Assembly: GCF_002243515.1 (NCBI RefSeq)
Contig: NZ_CP022657.1
Location: 2,099,001-2,163,000 of the forward strand
DNA: 64,000 nucleotides
From: Tumebacillus algifaecis
GTDB lineage: Bacteria > Bacillota > Bacilli > Tumebacillales > Tumebacillaceae
Reading direction: 5' to 3'
The notes under the pieces were generated by a model that searched no databases, was not told the DNA's origin, and saw only the letters and a list, made by a program, of their open reading frames with translations. Of this stretch, positions 1-7,522 are shown piece after piece. A program made the translations under genes and the position numbers. Positions within the stretch are counted from its first letter, which is position 1. Each line of letters begins with the position of its first letter.

Positions 1-217
1 TTGACATCCGGAAATAGCCGGGTAATTTTGCCGAGCGACCGAAAATAATCTCTGTTTCGTGAACACCATTCTTCAGCAGAACGTCCATTAGGACATTGGC
101 GAAGCCATCCATAGTTTTGCCGTCTAGCACTCCGTTGCTTCTGACCCCCCAAAAGTTCATAAGTGCGTATTGGGTTATATGTTTTATTTCATCATTTGAT
201 GGCATCCACATGTTCAT
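1..217 (-). CDS. XhoI/PaeR7I-type restriction endonuclease (partial, N-terminus only)
   Basis: The first 72 codons of a gene read leftwards off the window. The start is an ATG at 217 with GGAAAGGGG just upstream. The visible protein has the pattern FWGVR...G..LDGKTMDGF...L.D.L..NGV and then LPGYFR. I recognise this as the N-terminal signature of the XhoI/PaeR7I restriction endonuclease family, which cuts at CTCGAG-like sites. The start lies 28 bp downstream of an adenine methyltransferase on the same strand, as expected for a type II R-M pair with the methylase gene first. The catalytic part is outside the window, so whether the enzyme is intact cannot be told. Confidence 0.6.
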   Translation of the reverse strand, partial: MNMWMPSNDEIKHITQYALMNFWGVRSNGVLDGKTMDGFANVLMDVLLKNGVHETEIIFGRSAKLPGYFRMS

Positions 218-244
218 GACGCCCCTTTCCGAGCAAAGTCTGTG

Positions 245-1924
245 TTAGTTCACAAGATCTCGAATATCATTCATTTCATCATCCGTGAGTGAGTATAACT
301 TCTGTGCTAACTTTTCAATACCTTCTAAGTTACCAGAGTGATAATACATTTTCAAAAGATCTATTTCATCAATGCTTATATCAGTTGGTAGCCGTATTTT
401 TTTCAGGTACTGAGCCTGATATCGTAGGTAATCTCCTCGCATCTTTGTTGCATAAGACCAAATAAAGAATTTCACAATCGAGCACGACAATAACGCTTGC
501 AAAGCCTGAATATCCCACGAACCGGCGGTGAGGTAATACAAACTATGCTCAGGGTAATATTGTCCGCTGTCCAAAACAACAAGGTTTTTAGATTTAATGT
601 CAGGGATGAGAAGTTTCGGTATTGAAAGACGTTCAGGATAGATTCGATCAATAGTCTTATACCATTTAGATGGGGAGTTCTTGGCAGTGCTGCGTGCTTT
701 TAAACGCTCTTGGTGCATATTAAGGTACTTCATTAGCTTCGGGTATTTTTCGAGATCGACTAAACTTCCGTCGTTCTTATAGGGGTTAATGACATATTTT
801 CCGCTCCAATCTACTTGTCCAGTTTTGATATCGTCTTTTGTTACAATTGGAAGGAGGATATCAGACTCTAGATCGACCTCATTTGGCTTAACTAGGTAGA
901 TATCGTTTGCCCCAGTTGCAACTCCAATCCCGACATGAATATTATGTGGAGCTTCAGTAATTAAGGGATACGACTGCTCAATTTTGTGTAATAATTCCCG
1001 TGCGCGCTCACCGTTAAGAACCCATGGATCTGAACCTATGAACCAATTTTTTAAGGTGTGTGAAGAAAAGTCTTGATCAACAATTTCTTCACCTTTAAGA
1101 AGATAACTTCGGGCATTTTCTAATTGCTTGGCTGAAAGTGCATTGAGTTTGAGGGTTCTAGATATTCCTTCTGAACCTTTCTGTAAGGTAAAAATACATG
1201 GGTACGCGGAAACTTGATCGACAAAAGGTTGGGTATTATGGATATCAACAAAATGGACAACATGATAGTTCCCATTAATATACCTTCGGATTTCTTTGCC
1301 ATATCGATTCTTTGTAAAACGGTCGGTACAGATGTAACTCAAAACCCCTTTGTTTGATAGCATTTCAAGTCCGTGTTCAATGAACGCAATATAGATATCC
1401 GCTCTATCGTACAGTGTTGGGTACACACGGCGATAGTGCTTATCGTCGATATTGTTTAGATTCTCGATTCGAATGTATGGGGGGTTCCCAACAACAAAGT
1501 CGAATGTTTGAACTACAGGTTTGTTCCAACGGAGGAAGTCTGTACTAATTAACCATTGGTCGAGCAAGCGAGTAATCAGTGTTTGGGGAATGTTGTACTT
1601 GTTCAGTGTCTCAAAAATGTTTTTACGCAACTTTTCGTACTTAAGGGAATCGACTTCGATAGAACATATTGCATTCCTTAGTAAGTGAAAGGAATAGTCC
1701 TGATTCGAAAAAAGCGTGTTCACAACATGGTATCTCTTATACGATTCAATTAGGCGTTCAACGACTTGTACAAGGAAAGCCCCCTCTCCAGTAGCTGGTT
1801 CTAACAATGAATATTCAAAGAGGGGTTTTTCTGACGTATAACCTAAAATGTCGAGAATTAGCGAAACAATTTCAGGTTTTGTATAGTACGAACCGCTACG
1901 TTTCTTTTGGTCTAATTCAATCAT
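245..1924 (-). CDS. Type II N6-adenine DNA methyltransferase (PaeR7I/Eco57I-like)
   Basis: A DNA methyltransferase of about 560 residues that should protect the host from the neighbouring XhoI/PaeR7I-like nuclease by methylating adenine in the same site. Near the N-terminus YYTKPEIV and LEPATGEGAFL form the AdoMet-binding motif I region, and GNPPYIR is the catalytic NPPY motif of N6-adenine methylases. The C-terminal half is a target-recognition-type region. I chose the ATG at 1924 (MIELDQ) because GGAGAGG sits 8 bases upstream; the longer frame to 1957 has no spaced ribosome binding site. The stop is 28 bp from the endonuclease start, so the two are probably cotranscribed. The gene is A+T-rich like the rest of the left island. 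Confidence 0.85.
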   Translation of the reverse strand: MIELDQKKRSGSYYTKPEIVSLILDILGYTSEKPLFEYSLLEPATGEGAFLVQVVERLIESYKRYHVVNTLFSNQDYSFHLLRNAICSIEVDSLKYEKLRKNIFETLNKYNIPQTLITRLLDQWLISTDFLRWNKPVVQTFDFVVGNPPYIRIENLNNIDDKHYRRVYPTLYDRADIYIAFIEHGLEMLSNKGVLSYICTDRFTKNRYGKEIRRYINGNYHVVHFVDIHNTQPFVDQVSAYPCIFTLQKGSEGISRTLKLNALSAKQLENARSYLLKGEEIVDQDFSSHTLKNWFIGSDPWVLNGERARELLHKIEQSYPLITEAPHNIHVGIGVATGANDIYLVKPNEVDLESDILLPIVTKDDIKTGQVDWSGKYVINPYKNDGSLVDLEKYPKLMKYLNMHQERLKARSTAKNSPSKWYKTIDRIYPERLSIPKLLIPDIKSKNLVVLDSGQYYPEHSLYYLTAGSWDIQALQALLSCSIVKFFIWSYATKMRGDYLRYQAQYLKKIRLPTDISIDEIDLLKMYYHSGNLEGIEKLAQKLYSLTDDEMNDIRDLVN

Positions 1925-1957
1925 AGTCATATCCTCTCCATTTATAGGTCTGAACAT

Positions 1958-2398
1958 AGCTCTGGGTAGTAGTTAACGCAATGGATAGCATATCAGAACG
2001 ATTTTCACTCAGCAATATTATCATAGGAACGTAGGTTCGTCCATTTTAAGCGAATCAGGTTCTGGATTTATAGCGTATGTTTTAGGTGAATCGGCAGGGT
2101 CAAATACAATAACATACAGACAAAACGTCAGCAGAAAGCTATATCATAACTACACAATTTTTGCGCTGAATTTAGAGTTTTTGCTCTGTTTAGTAAACCC
2201 CTTCCTATCAATAACTCAATGAAGGACAAATATGAAGGTCTGATAGGGGAGGAGCTTTACTGCTCTTGTAAATGAAATGGAGATTTCATTGGCGGTGAAG
2301 GAAAATGAATCGAACTTCGAATAACTAAAATTATCATACTGTAAGAAACATTATGTACAAATGAGGAATGATTATATATAATTTTATAGTGGTTATAT
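1958..2398. other. A+T-rich divergent intergenic region
   Basis: About 440 bp between the leftward R-M operon and the rightward HTH-TPR gene. I see no gene-sized frame with a ribosome binding site and no RNA I can name. It presumably carries both divergent promoters. Confidence 0.4.
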
Positions 2399-2427
2399 TT
2401 GACATGTTATTTACTCTTCGACATAGA
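2399..2427 (+). promoter_or_regulatory. Possible sigma-A promoter for the HTH-TPR gene
   Basis: TTGACA at 2399-2404, a 17-base spacer and a weak CATAGA -10 at 2422-2427, some 25 bp before the start at 2452. The -35 is perfect; the -10 is poor, as in regulated promoters. Confidence 0.35.
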
Positions 2428-2451
2428 AATTTGTAATAGGGGGTCATTGTT

Positions 2452-3639
2452 ATGACTACGATTGAACATACAGCTACTGCTACAATCGGTAAAATTCCGA
2501 TTGGGAGACGAATATTAGAGTTAATGCAAGAAAGAGGGGATGCGTTCTCGATTCGAGCCTTTGCGGAGAGATTAGGGGAAAATCGTGAGACATTCAGACA
2601 AACACTTTTGGGTAATCGGCCGATTTCACTGTCCCTGATCGAACGAATTGCGGATGGTTTAGGTGTCACAGAAGAACGTTTGCGGCAATTAGACACGTTT
2701 AAGAGGGAAGAAGAATTGGTTTCGCTGCTGACTTCAAACAGTCGCACCAAGGTCATGTTGGTGCGAGCGAACTCTATTGCGCTTGAACTCGTTCATGTGG
2801 CAATTGGTGATACGGAACGGGGGTTCGCATACAACAACTTGGGTAGGTCACAACTACTCTTAAAACAGTATGAGGAAGCACGAGCAACTTGGAAAAAGGC
2901 TTTGGTTCACGCTAGAAACATCCATAAAAACTTTGATGATGCCCGGCTGTTGAAGATTGCATATGCCAACTTCTTCATGACATGTGCTGAACTCAAAGAC
3001 TATGAAGGTGCAGATGAGTTACTACATTTTGTTGAAGAAATTTCCAGTGATGATCATAAGGTATTAGGTGTGATTGCTTATTCAAGAATGGCCATGTATG
3101 GAGATTACGGCAATCTTGAATATGCAAGAAAGTACGCATATCAATCGCTTGGGCATTTTATTTTGTCAAATGATCAAAAACAAATTGGTCATGGTCGAAT
3201 CAACGTGGCAAGAGCCGAATATCTATTAGGGAATTTTAAAGCTTCTGCTGAGGTATTGGCAACTGCTTTGGAACATGTGGGCGAATTCGATCATATTCTT
3301 GTTCGAGTAGTAAAGGACTACGTACGGTCACTTCTGAAACTCCAGAACTATGAAACAGCAATTAAAGTGGTGGAGAGACACGAAACTATATTAAAGCAAT
3401 TCCCGGAGTACTGGGACAAAATCAAGATCATGAAAACAGTAATAAAGGACGACCCTTCCTACGCAAACGAAGTGATTCATGACTTACAAGTGAGTGCAGC
3501 AATTAGAGCCCTAGCTTGTAAATGTCTTTTCGAGTATTACGCTAAACGTGGTGACTCTGAAACATCATTACGGTACTATGAACTTGAGCGTAAATATTCG
3601 CGAGACAATTCAGAGTTTATTGATAAGGAGGGATTCTAA
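2452..3639 (+). CDS. HTH-TPR transcriptional regulator, RRNPP-type peptide receptor
   Basis: A 395-residue protein with an N-terminal Cro/C1-type helix-turn-helix (about residues 18-75, FAERLGENRETFRQTLLGN) followed by helical TPR-like repeats to the C-terminus, such as AYNNLGRSQLLLKQYEEA. This layout is that of RRNPP receptors (Rap/NprR/PlcR/Rgg/AimR), which bind short re-imported peptides through the TPR domain. A 44-codon gene with a signal peptide starts one base after the stop, the classic receptor-peptide arrangement. The start ATG follows AGGGGG with a good gap. I infer that it controls genes of the island, perhaps its own transcript. The ligand and targets are unknown; it does not look like any specific named receptor. 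Confidence 0.75.
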   Translation: MTTIEHTATATIGKIPIGRRILELMQERGDAFSIRAFAERLGENRETFRQTLLGNRPISLSLIERIADGLGVTEERLRQLDTFKREEELVSLLTSNSRTKVMLVRANSIALELVHVAIGDTERGFAYNNLGRSQLLLKQYEEARATWKKALVHARNIHKNFDDARLLKIAYANFFMTCAELKDYEGADELLHFVEEISSDDHKVLGVIAYSRMAMYGDYGNLEYARKYAYQSLGHFILSNDQKQIGHGRINVARAEYLLGNFKASAEVLATALEHVGEFDHILVRVVKDYVRSLLKLQNYETAIKVVERHETILKQFPEYWDKIKIMKTVIKDDPSYANEVIHDLQVSAAIRALACKCLFEYYAKRGDSETSLRYYELERKYSRDNSEFIDKEGF

Positions 3640-3640
3640 G

Positions 3641-3775
3641 ATGAAGCGTAGGTTGGCATTTGCTCTATTAATAATATGCGCACTAGTTAGTTTGACTGCA
3701 AAGAGCTCAGCGATTACACATTCGGCAAGTTGGTCTACTCCCGAACCGTTGGGTATAATTGCTAACGCCAAATAG
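3641..3775 (+). CDS. Secreted Phr-like pro-peptide (candidate signalling peptide)
   Basis: A 44-residue pre-peptide. The N-terminus MKRR plus a hydrophobic stretch (LAFALLIICALVSL) and an A-K-S-S-A region make a Sec signal peptide; the rest is a short polar tail ending in PEPLGIIANAK. The ATG is one base after the receptor stop and has AAGGAGG nine bases upstream, so translation is coupled. A strong terminator follows, closing a two-gene operon. The tail matches that of a second small exported peptide at 11305-11436 (PKPHGVISNPRN), giving a shared P-x-P-x-G-[IV]-I-[AS]-N motif. By analogy with Phr/NprX/AimP peptides it would be exported, trimmed and re-imported to bind the upstream receptor. 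That mechanism is inference; the gene structure is visible. Confidence 0.7.
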   Translation: MKRRLAFALLIICALVSLTAKSSAITHSASWSTPEPLGIIANAK

Positions 3776-3784
3776 TACTTAACT

Positions 3785-3814
3785 CCCTCGTAATTAGGTT
3801 ACGAGGGCTTTTTT
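3785..3814 (+). terminator. Rho-independent terminator of receptor-peptide operon
   Basis: A nine-base-pair stem CCCTCGTAA/TTACGAGGG with a five-base loop, then CTTTTTT. It lies 10 bp after the peptide gene. Confidence 0.9.
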
Positions 3815-3845
3815 ATGTCATATAATGAATTGACATCACGATTTG

Positions 3846-3882
3846 TTGTAAATCTCACGACAAGTTAATTATTTTGTAAATC
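3846..3882. repeat. Direct repeat TTGTAAATC upstream of second HTH-TPR gene
   Basis: TTGTAAATC occurs at 3846-3854 and again at 3874-3882, start to start 28 bp, in the promoter region of the gene at 3945. It could be a tandem operator for that HTH protein or its neighbour; this is only a pattern. Confidence 0.3.
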
Positions 3883-3944
3883 ACCTCTGGTTGGTTTTGT
3901 TGGTTTATTGTGATTACAAACATAACTATTTGGAGGTGGCCTAT

Positions 3945-5228
3945 ATGAATTCTCTTGGTCAACGCATTCGTGAATTTCGATTGAAAAAGGGTCTCACTCA
4001 AATTGAGCTTGCTTCTGGCTTATGCACAGCAAGCTTAATCTCGCAAATTGAAAGCGACCGGGCGCGTCCTTCATACAAAACATTAGTTGCTCTAGCATCT
4101 CGTCTTGATGTTCCGCTTGAACATCTCTTAAAAGAGGTAAATTTTGATTTGGAGTCTTCGAGTAAATCCAAAATGGCGAGAAGCATGGTTCGAGCGAGAG
4201 AGTATCAAGCTGCCATTCCACTGCTGAATGATCTCTTGGAAATTCAACAGCAACGGATTCCGAAAGAGGGATTGTTTTTGGAACTTGTGCAATGTCACAT
4301 TGAGTTGGGAAATGCGCTGGAAGCAGAAAGCTTGCTGAACCAGTTGTATCAAATTTGCAACACGGAACGGAACGATTTTTTGCTGGCTGATGTGCTGTAT
4401 TATCTTGGAAAAGTCGCTGCGTTGAAAAATGATTACCCAATTGCACTTTTCCATACGAATCGTGCTTGGGAAGAGCTAAAAACGGTAGAGGAGATCGACG
4501 CAGATTTTCAAGCAAAGGTTCTCATGCAATTGGCTTCTCTCCATGAGCGGGTTGGAAAGGTAGCAGAGGCGGCGAAGTTGTACGAGAGGGCGTTGTTGCT
4601 CAATCAGTGTAATGGTGAAGAGCGAGGGAAGGCATACCTTCGTTTGGCAGAAGTTTATGATCGGCAAAAGAAGCATGAGCAAGCACAAGAATTTGCAATG
4701 AAGGCAACTATTCTTTTGGAGGAAGAATCTACGAAAGAGCACATGCAGGAAATGCAACGCCGTTTGCTTATGCTTCAGCGCGATTCGAGCGATTGGAACA
4801 AGTCTGTTCAAACTCTTATGTCAATGGCGGAACAGTTTGAGCAAGATGGTAAGAAACAGAAGGCTGGTGAAGTATACGCCGACCTTGCTCTAATCTGTTT
4901 GGAAAATCAAGAATATGATGAAGCATGGGCGTATGCTGAAAAAGCGAGAATGGCTCTCTCTGATACGGATTCTATGATGGGGGAAGTTCACCGCGTGCTA
5001 TCATTTGTCTATTTTCGTCGCGAAGATGAGAATAAAGGGAAGAAGCATCTCGAGAACGCGGTCAAGATTTTCGAGCAGCACGGCAAAATTGCGGAACTTG
5101 AAACTGTTACATTACACATGTGCCGATACCTGAGCGACAAAGGGGATCACCGGGAAGCATACGAGCGGATGGAAGCGTTTCACCACTACATGATCAAGCA
5201 GTTAGAACAACGTGGGATCATTTTGTGA
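3945..5228 (+). CDS. HTH-TPR (XRE family) regulator
   Basis: A 427-residue regulator. Residues about 5-62 are a classic XRE helix-turn-helix (LGQRIREFRLKKGLTQIELA..., ending LDVPLEHLL); the rest is a TPR array with repeats such as ADVLYYLGKVAALKNDYPIAL and KAYLRLAEVYDRQKKHEQA. I chose the ATG at 3945 because TTGGAGGTGG lies 7 bases upstream. It resembles peptide- or partner-sensing HTH-TPR regulators common in spore-formers. Unlike the receptor at 2452, no exported peptide gene follows; the next frame overlaps its stop codon by GTGA and encodes an unrelated small protein. Function beyond transcription control is not visible. Confidence 0.75.
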   Translation: MNSLGQRIREFRLKKGLTQIELASGLCTASLISQIESDRARPSYKTLVALASRLDVPLEHLLKEVNFDLESSSKSKMARSMVRAREYQAAIPLLNDLLEIQQQRIPKEGLFLELVQCHIELGNALEAESLLNQLYQICNTERNDFLLADVLYYLGKVAALKNDYPIALFHTNRAWEELKTVEEIDADFQAKVLMQLASLHERVGKVAEAAKLYERALLLNQCNGEERGKAYLRLAEVYDRQKKHEQAQEFAMKATILLEEESTKEHMQEMQRRLLMLQRDSSDWNKSVQTLMSMAEQFEQDGKKQKAGEVYADLALICLENQEYDEAWAYAEKARMALSDTDSMMGEVHRVLSFVYFRREDENKGKKHLENAVKIFEQHGKIAELETVTLHMCRYLSDKGDHREAYERMEAFHHYMIKQLEQRGIIL

Positions 5229-5611
5229 AAATAAAACTGATGACTCCCTACGAAAGACATAATTGGGAGTGTTATTCTCGAACGAAGGTGAGGATCGGTA
5301 ACCAAATAGGTTGTCGGTTCATCCACCAAAAACATCGTGATCGTTGGTATTTTCGCGGTTATCGAGTGGAAGCAGATGGGTTTTATGAAGCCATGACCAA
5401 ACTAGAGGAGAGAATTTTCGGCGTAGAAGGATTGTCAGACCGGGCTCTATGGGAAAGAGTTGGCGCGATGATCGGTGTGAATGGTATCTGGGGTTATCTG
5501 TATAAGAGCAAAACGAAGCAAGGTACTTGGGTGTGGTGCGGGCATGAATTTGAAGCGGAGACAGAGAAGAAAGCAAGGGAGCATTTGCAAAGTTTGAGCA
5601 AGGACTCGTGA
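5225..5611 (+). CDS. Hypothetical protein, translationally coupled to HTH-TPR gene
   Basis: A frame of 128 codons if it begins at the GTG at 5225, which overlaps the previous stop as GTGA; an ATG at 5240 is the alternative. I do not recognise it. The protein is rich in charged and aromatic residues (RDRWYFRGYRVEADG, WERVGAMIGVNGIWGYLYKSK), with no signal peptide or membrane segment, so it is probably a small soluble protein. A terminator follows directly. The coupling suggests it works with the regulator, perhaps as a cofactor or target; that is inference. Confidence 0.55.
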   Translation: MKIKLMTPYERHNWECYSRTKVRIGNQIGCRFIHQKHRDRWYFRGYRVEADGFYEAMTKLEERIFGVEGLSDRALWERVGAMIGVNGIWGYLYKSKTKQGTWVWCGHEFEAETEKKAREHLQSLSKDS

Positions 5612-5621
5612 GCGTTGAATT

Positions 5622-5654
5622 GGGCGACCCGAAGGGGTTGCCTTTTCTATTTTT
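5622..5654 (+). terminator. Rho-independent terminator
   Basis: Stem GGCGACCC/GGGTTGCC with a GAAG loop, then TTTTCTATTTTT, 11 bp after the small gene. Confidence 0.8.
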
Positions 5655-5974
5655 GCGGGGTGGTGATCAGATTAGAGGTCAAAAGTAGCAAAAGAACACT
5701 CCTGTTTGAAGTAATTTGTTTTATACCGATTCCAATAATTTGGGGTATTTTTAGGCTGTTTTGGGCTTAGAACGTAGTGAAATGGGGAATCTACCGAACG
5801 CGATTTCATAAGTACGTCAGAGATCGAATGTAACACAGTAGACAAAGAGTTACATTCGGAAAAGTGCCGCCACCCCTTGATATATAAGTGTTTTAAGCAG
5901 ATATAGAAATATTAGTTATAGCATGATCCTGTTACATTAGAAGTAACAAAGCGTTTAACAAAAGGAGGAAAGAA
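5655..5974. other. Intergenic region before recombinase
   Basis: 320 bp without a gene I can support. It contains the inverted repeat at 5825-5858 and, at the end, the strong ribosome binding site of the recombinase. Confidence 0.4.
5825..5858. repeat. Perfect 10-bp inverted repeat CGAATGTAAC/GTTACATTCG
   Basis: Arms at 5825-5834 and 5849-5858 separated by 14 bases, with no T-run after them, so this is not a terminator. It lies 117 bp before the recombinase and could be an operator or recombination site. Confidence 0.4.
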
Positions 5975-6517
5975 ATGTAATTCGTACACCCTATTCGAGA
6001 CAAAAAGCAGATCGACGAGATGAAGAAGGTACTCAGAAAACAATCGTTTCGTGATTGGTTTCTGTTTGTCCTTGGTATCAATACAGGATTACGGGTAAGC
6101 GACGAACTCACTTTGAAGGTTAAGAATGTACGCAATCAAACACACATCACCATCAAAGAGAGCAAGACCGAAAAGGACAAGAGGTTTAGAATCAACGGGA
6201 CTCTGCGTGAATGCATCGATGAATATATAGAAGGGATGGAGGATGAAGCGTGGTTATTCCCTTCTAGGAAGGGCGATAAACCAATTTCGAGGGTGCAGGC
6301 CTACCGAATCCTGAACGCTGCTGCAGAGAAGGTCGGGGTGGATGAGATCGGGACTCATACCATGAGGAAGACATTCGGCTACCACCACTACAAACAGAAC
6401 AAAGATGTTGCCATACTACAGAAGCTCTTTAATCACTCTGCTCCGTCCGTCACGCTTCGCTACATAGGTATCGAGCAAGATGAAATGGACGCATCAATTG
6501 AAGATTTCAGCCTATAA
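5975..6517 (+). pseudogene. Tyrosine recombinase/integrase with stop at codon 2
   Basis: The catalytic domain of a small phage-integrase-type tyrosine recombinase. Conserved features are TGLRVSDELTLKV (first catalytic Arg), HTMRKTFGYHHY (His-x-x-Arg) and LFNHSAPSVTLRYIGI (nucleophile Tyr). The natural start appears to be the ATG at 5975, preceded by AAAGGAGG, but the next codon is TAA; the frame after it (FVHPIRDKKQIDEMKK) matches the expected N-terminus of this family. An internal ATG at 6020 gives 165 residues but lacks a ribosome binding site. It is either an inactivated gene or one made weakly by readthrough or re-initiation. The downstream catalytic residues look intact. It is probably the recombinase that mobilised part of this island. 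Confidence 0.7.
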
Positions 6518-6538
6518 CCACCCGGGAGGGTGGTTTTT
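6516..6538 (+). terminator. Terminator after recombinase
   Basis: Stem ACCACCC/GGGTGGT with a short loop, then TTTTT, starting in the stop codon. Confidence 0.8.
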
Positions 6539-6664
6539 ATGTAGGGGGGTAGGAAAACATAGGTATAGGAATTTTCTGATTATGATAAAAGTATAGGACT
6601 TCTATTACTATTCTATTATAATAATTATATAATATTATTATGGATGCATTCGGAGGGGATAAGC

Positions 6665-7420
6665 ATGGGTAAAGAAAATTACCGCATATATAAGTTGGAG
6701 TCAAAAGAGGATTTCATAATATACTTGTGGTCATTGATTGTAAGTGTTGATAGGCATCTAGTGCAATATAAGAAATACCTCGACCAACTTGAAGCTCTGA
6801 TTAAAGAAAACAACATTATTGACAAGCCAGGTATAAAAGTTCCAAAAGATTACTATGAAGAAATGAATGATAAGATTCAGAAACGTAGCGGACATCTTCT
6901 TAATTTGATCGGCGATTACACAATAGAAGGTTTGTCTTATAAAAGATTTAGAAATATTGTTGCTTCGAATAAAAAAAGGGGAATTGATTACGGATTACCT
7001 GAGTTGGACTTAGAAATAACAAAAGCAATTACTGATTTTCATAATTCAAGAAACTGGGGCATGCATGAGCCTGCATCGTTATTGAATGCGCAATTAGAGG
7101 AAATACGAGAACAAACAGGGGAGGATCCAAAAAGTTATTTACTTAGTAGAATTGTGCCGGAGATCAGTTGGCATGATTTTACGAACTATGAAGGGTATTG
7201 GTTAATTGATTTATTTACTGAATCGCAACATATTTATGGTGGATTTAGGATGGTACACCAACAGATGAAAAAAGATTACTCTATCCTTATAGGAGAGAGA
7301 GTAAGAATTAGAAGAATCAAGACAGAGGTCAGACCATTCCAATCAGAGTTTACCTTGCCAAAGACGTCAATGGCGATGCAAACACAAGTTTATAAAAAAG
7401 AAATTGAATCCGAAGAGTAA
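6665..7420 (+). CDS. Hypothetical HEPN-like protein (Rx4H motif)
   Basis: A 251-residue, mostly helical, charged, soluble protein I cannot assign to a named family. Residues 129-134 read RNWGMH, which fits the R-N-x-x-x-H signature of HEPN ribonucleases found in toxins and abortive-infection systems; the helix before it (ITKAITDFHNS) also suits that fold. I chose the ATG at 6665 because GGAGGGG lies 7 bases upstream. It follows a recombinase and precedes a Cys/His-rich gene on the same strand 100 bp away, a setting typical of defence genes. The HEPN call rests on one motif and could be chance. Confidence 0.5.
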   Translation: MGKENYRIYKLESKEDFIIYLWSLIVSVDRHLVQYKKYLDQLEALIKENNIIDKPGIKVPKDYYEEMNDKIQKRSGHLLNLIGDYTIEGLSYKRFRNIVASNKKRGIDYGLPELDLEITKAITDFHNSRNWGMHEPASLLNAQLEEIREQTGEDPKSYLLSRIVPEISWHDFTNYEGYWLIDLFTESQHIYGGFRMVHQQMKKDYSILIGERVRIRRIKTEVRPFQSEFTLPKTSMAMQTQVYKKEIESEE

Positions 7421-7522
7421 GTCAACGACCCGTATTTGACACAATTTTATATAGTAAGTGTTAGTGTAGACGGGAATTGCTTCGAGTAGTTTTTATTCTT
7501 AATAAAACTAGAGGTGATAGAT

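Noticed and set aside
2334-2756. Minus-strand frame over the start of the HTH-TPR gene
   Set aside because: Opposite the DNA-binding domain; no ribosome binding site.
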